Source of the DNA: Streptomyces sp. FIT100
GTDB taxonomy: Bacteria; Actinomycetota; Actinomycetes; Streptomycetales; Streptomycetaceae
NCBI RefSeq assembly: GCF_024584805.1
Contig: NZ_CP075715.1
Coordinates: 186,001-250,000, forward strand
DNA: 64,000 nt
Reading direction: 5' to 3'
Shown here: positions 61,309 to 64,000 of the stretch, piece by piece
Layout of the letters: each line of letters begins with the position of its first letter
Numbering within the stretch: position 1 is the first letter of the stretch
The notes under the pieces: model-generated
Told to the model about the DNA's origin: nothing
Database searches by the model: none
The model's input: only the letters and a program-made list of their open reading frames with translations
Position numbers and translations under genes: made by a program

Positions 61309-63045
61309 TCACTGGCCTGGGCCGCGGCCGTGGATCTTCACGGGCGGGGTGAACGGGGTCTTCATCGGGCCGAGCGCCGCCAGGTCCACCTCGACGAGCG
61401 TCGGCCCGCCGGACGCCACGGCCCGGTCGAGCACCGGCCGGGCGTGCTCGGCGGCGGCTATCCGCAGGTACGGGAGCCCGCAGGCCCCGGCGAGCCGCTC
61501 GAAGTCGGGCGTGACGAGGTCGACCCCGGAACGCCGCTCGCCGTACCGGTCCTGCATGTTGCGCAGCACGCCGTACCCGCCGTCGTTGAAGACGAGCAGC
61601 GTGAGGCGGGGCCGCTCCTGGGCGAGGGTGAGCAGCTCGCCGAGGTGCACGGCGAGGCCGCCGTCGCCCGCGATGACGACGGTGGGGTCCTGGGGCCGGG
61701 CGAGGGCGGCGCCGATGCCCATGCCCAGGCCCTGGCCGATGCCGCCGCCGCGCGGGAAGACGTTGTCCCGGGGGTCGTGGACGGCGAGGAGCCGGTTGCC
61801 CCAGCTGCTCGACGGGATGGTCACGTCGCGGGCGACGACGGCGCGGCGGGGCAGTGCGGCGCGGATCGCGTCGCAGATCGCCGCCTGGGGGCCGATGGTG
61901 TCGTGGAGCGTGGCGCGCACCTCCCCGCGGATCGCGGTGACGCGGTCCGTCCAGCCCGGCTCGGCCGCCCCGGCGTACGGCAGCAGCGCGGCGACGACGG
62001 CGGCGGCGTCTCCGTGGAGAGCGTGGTCGACCGGGTACACGCGGCCGAGCGCGGCGGCGTCGAGGTCTGTCTGGATGTGCGACGGGGGGAGTTCCAGGCC
62101 GTAGTCGGCGGTCTCGTTGGAGCGGAAGTGGGTGCCGACGGTGAGCAGGACGTCGGCGTCGGCGAGGAGGGCGCGCCCGGCCGGGGTGGTGGCGAAGTTG
62201 CCGATGACCTGCGGGTGGTCCTCGGGCACCGTGCCACGTCCCGAGTTGGAGGTGAGCAGTCCGGCACCGGTGGCGGCGAGCAGGTCCGCGAGCTCGGTAC
62301 GGGCCCGCGCGGCGCCGCCGCCGGCCCAGATCAGGGGCCGTCGTGCCGATGCGAGCAGTGCGCCGGCAGCCGCCAGTTCGCCTTCGCTGGGGGCGGGCAC
62401 GGCGGGAGCGGTGATCGGCGCCGGGGCATCGGTCCCGGCCGCGTACTGGAGGTCGATGGGCCATTCCACGCTCGCGGGTCCGCCGGGTGCGGTGAGCGCC
62501 GCGTGCGCCGCCTCGCGCAGGACGCGGCCGGCCGCGTCGGCGGACGGCACGGTGGCGGCGTACTTCGACACCGCCCGCAGCATGCCCAGTTGGTCCTTGG
62601 TCTCGTGGATGAAGCCGCGGCCACTGCCCAGGAACGCGCTCTCGACCTGCCCCGTGATGTGCAGGACGGAGGTGCCCGAGGCGAGCGCCTCGATGAGCGA
62701 GCCGGCCGCGTTGCCCGCGCCCGTTCCGGTGGAGGTCAGGGCGCAGCCGATGGTGCCGCGGGCGCGCCCGTAGGCGTCGGCGGCGTTCACGGCGGTGGCC
62801 TCGTGGCGCACGGGCACGAACCGCAGCTCCCGGTCGACTGCTTCGACGAGCGGCAGGTTGTGCACGCTGACGATGCCGAAGACGGTGTCGATGCCGAGTT
62901 CCCGCAGGACGGTGACGAGGAGTTCGCCTCCGTCGCCGTACCGGGCGGGTCCGCCGGATCCGCCGGGCCCACCCCGTCCGTGGTGACTGTCCGGTCCGTG
63001 GTGGCCGTCCGGTCCGTGGTGGCCGTCGTGTCGGTCCTGTCGCAT
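61309..63045 (-). CDS. ThDP-dependent enzyme, acetolactate synthase/benzoylformate decarboxylase-like
   Basis: 578 aa. Three-domain ThDP fold: Pyr domain with the catalytic glutamate in VRHEATAVNAADAYGRARG, middle domain (GLLTSNSGRGTVPEDHPQVIG), and PP domain with the GDGGLAVHLGEL ... FNDGGYGVLRNMQ cofactor motif. The family includes acetolactate synthases, aryl-glyoxylate decarboxylases and aldehyde lyases; the reaction here cannot be fixed. The first ~25 residues are His/Gly-rich (DRHDGHHGPDGHHGPDSHHG), encoded by 18-bp repeats, which is odd for this family. GAGGAG lies before the ATG; SDR genes lie upstream in the same operon. Confidence 0.88.
   Translation of the reverse strand: MRQDRHDGHHGPDGHHGPDSHHGRGGPGGSGGPARYGDGGELLVTVLRELGIDTVFGIVSVHNLPLVEAVDRELRFVPVRHEATAVNAADAYGRARGTIGCALTSTGTGAGNAAGSLIEALASGTSVLHITGQVESAFLGSGRGFIHETKDQLGMLRAVSKYAATVPSADAAGRVLREAAHAALTAPGGPASVEWPIDLQYAAGTDAPAPITAPAVPAPSEGELAAAGALLASARRPLIWAGGGAARARTELADLLAATGAGLLTSNSGRGTVPEDHPQVIGNFATTPAGRALLADADVLLTVGTHFRSNETADYGLELPPSHIQTDLDAAALGRVYPVDHALHGDAAAVVAALLPYAGAAEPGWTDRVTAIRGEVRATLHDTIGPQAAICDAIRAALPRRAVVARDVTIPSSSWGNRLLAVHDPRDNVFPRGGGIGQGLGMGIGAALARPQDPTVVIAGDGGLAVHLGELLTLAQERPRLTLLVFNDGGYGVLRNMQDRYGERRSGVDLVTPDFERLAGACGLPYLRIAAAEHARPVLDRAVASGGPTLVEVDLAALGPMKTPFTPPVKIHGRGPGQ
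62976..63024 (-). repeat. 18-bp tandem repeat at the 5' end of the ThDP-enzyme gene
   Basis: GTCCGGTCCGTGGTGGCC is present at 62989-63006 and 63007-63024, with a partial copy before it. On the coding strand it encodes the GHHGPD repeats. Confidence 0.8.
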
Positions 63046-63057
63046 GGTCGGGTCTCC

Positions 63058-63840
63058 TCAGAGGATGGAGCGGCCGACGCCGCCGCAGACGTCGATGGCG
63101 GTGCCGGTGATGTACGAGGCGCGCGGCGAGAGCAGCGAGACGATCGCGTACGCGACCTCCTCGGCCCGCCCGAGCCTGCCGAGCGCGATCCCCCGGTCGG
63201 CGGCGAGCGCCGCCTGCCACTCCTCGTACGTCCGGGCGGTCCCGGCGGCCGCGTGGCGGCGGGTCCACTGGCCGGTGTCGATCAGGCCCAGGCACACGGA
63301 GTTGACCCGGATGCCGTCGGGGGCGAGGGCGGCCGACAGGGACTTGGAGAGGTTGAGGATGCCGGCGCGGGCGGCGCTCGTGGTGATCAGCCGGGTCTCG
63401 GGCTGTTTGGCGAGGACGGCGTTGACGTTGACGACGCTCGCCGCGTCCGAGGCCCTCAGGTGGGGGCGGGCGGCGTGCAGCGGGTTGAGCACACCGCTGA
63501 ACTTGAGTTCCAGTTCGTCGCGCCAGTCCTCGGCCGTGGACTCGTCGAGGCCCTTCATCCGGGACTGTCCGGCGTTGTTGACGAGCCCGTCGATGCCGCC
63601 GGACTCGGCGGCGGTGCGCCCGATGAAGGTCCGTACGGCTTCCGCGTCCCGTACGTCGCAGACCTGCGTCAGCAGCCGGTCGGTGCCGAGGGCCGCCGCG
63701 GCCTCGGCGAGCCGGCCGGCGTCGCGTCCGCAGGTGGCGACGCGGGCGCCCTCGTCGAGCAGGGCGCGGACCGTGGCCAGGCCGACGCCCGAGCTGCCGC
63801 CGGTGACCACGATGGTGCGGTCGGCGAGGCCCAGATCCAT
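63058..63840 (-). CDS. SDR-family oxidoreductase
   Basis: 260 aa classical short-chain dehydrogenase: cofactor motif TGGSSGVGLA, NNAG, and a C-terminal glycine-containing YITGTAIDVCGGVG. At the active site a Ser-Tyr-x3-Lys is expected; the region reads LITTSAARAGILNLSKSLSAAL, so the catalytic Tyr of YxxxK appears replaced (A-R-A-G before the Lys-containing helix). The enzyme may be a divergent or structural member. GGAGAA precedes the ATG. It lies between the ThDP gene and another SDR gene. Confidence 0.85.
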   Translation of the reverse strand: MDLGLADRTIVVTGGSSGVGLATVRALLDEGARVATCGRDAGRLAEAAAALGTDRLLTQVCDVRDAEAVRTFIGRTAAESGGIDGLVNNAGQSRMKGLDESTAEDWRDELELKFSGVLNPLHAARPHLRASDAASVVNVNAVLAKQPETRLITTSAARAGILNLSKSLSAALAPDGIRVNSVCLGLIDTGQWTRRHAAAGTARTYEEWQAALAADRGIALGRLGRAEEVAYAIVSLLSPRASYITGTAIDVCGGVGRSIL

Positions 63841-63853
63841 GGGGTTCTCCAGG

Positions 63854-64000
63854 TCAGTTCATGGTGAAGCCGCCGTTGACGGCGACCACCTGTCCGGTCA
63901 GGTAGCGGGACTCCTCGCTCAGCAGGAAGGCGACGAGCCCGGTGAGGTCGTCGGGCTGCTGGGGGCGGGAGACGGCCCGGTTGAGGCGGTAGAGGTCGTG
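63854..64000 (-). CDS. SDR-family oxidoreductase, C-terminal part only
   Basis: Minus-strand reading with its stop at 63854-63856; the gene continues past the right edge. The 48 visible residues include DLTGLVAFLLSEESRYLTGQ and VVAVNGGFTMN, the standard C-terminal end of FabG-like short-chain dehydrogenases. It is the most upstream gene of the oxygenase operon seen here; its stop lies 13 bp before the next start. Confidence 0.85.
   Translation of the reverse strand, partial: HDLYRLNRAVSRPQQPDDLTGLVAFLLSEESRYLTGQVVAVNGGFTMN

Overview
The base composition (about 70-73% G+C), the strong G/C third-position bias, GTG starts, frequent 4-nt ATGA/GTGA stop-start overlaps, SpoIIE-type phosphatases with anti-sigma kinase domains, an IdeR/DmdR-type iron box and a Streptomyces-type contractile injection locus all point to a Streptomyces or close actinomycete chromosome. 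No tRNA, rRNA, CRISPR array, integrase or transposase gene was found.

Layout. (1) 1-1393: a secreted right-handed beta-helix protein running off the left edge, and a small protein with an exact 5-residue repeat, both leftward. (2) 1588-8845: three consecutive sensor phosphatases (PAS/GAF + PP2C/SpoIIE, two with an RsbW-like ATPase domain). (3) 8846-9320: a gene-free patch with tandem ~55-60 bp repeats and a MITE-like element with 30-bp inverted ends. (4) 9313-14677: a LysR regulator divergent from a PLP decarboxylase-fold protein, followed by an amino-acid ABC importer whose codon style changes abruptly inside the permease gene. (5) 14784-21937: an iron-regulated NRPS-independent siderophore locus, with a FhuF-type reductase divergent from an ATP-grasp - IucA/C - IucA/C - PLP decarboxylase operon. 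Its enzyme set and order match the vibrioferrin genes pvsA, B, D, E. (6) 22032-24493: an ABM monooxygenase-like protein, a two-domain VOC protein and a CFA-like methyltransferase that ends at a 20-bp perfect hairpin. (7) 25350-54630: a contractile injection system (eCIS/Streptomyces CIS) of about 29 kb: sheath, tube, hub chaperone, cap, AAA+ ATPase, a 2102-aa DUF4157 protein, split hub/spike, PAAR-like tip, baseplate proteins, tail-fibre-like proteins and an amidase. (8) 54845-59048: zinc alcohol dehydrogenase, RBBP9/YdeN-type hydrolase, ABC exporter and MarR regulator. (9) 59085-64000: a leftward Rieske oxygenase / ferredoxin reductase / ThDP enzyme / SDR operon that continues past the right edge.

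How the parts fit. In the CIS locus the DUF4157 protein is the probable cargo. It has an N-terminal HELLH metallopeptidase-like module, a long disordered and coiled middle, tape-measure-like hydrophobic helices, and a compositionally distinct C-terminal domain with a GS...DxD pattern typical of nucleotidyltransferase folds. A small low-GC ORF follows immediately and is a candidate immunity gene. This cargo/immunity pair is the most likely new biology here. The vibrioferrin-like siderophore cluster is the second most interesting, because that pathway is known from Gram-negative bacteria and the exporter gene pvsC is missing.
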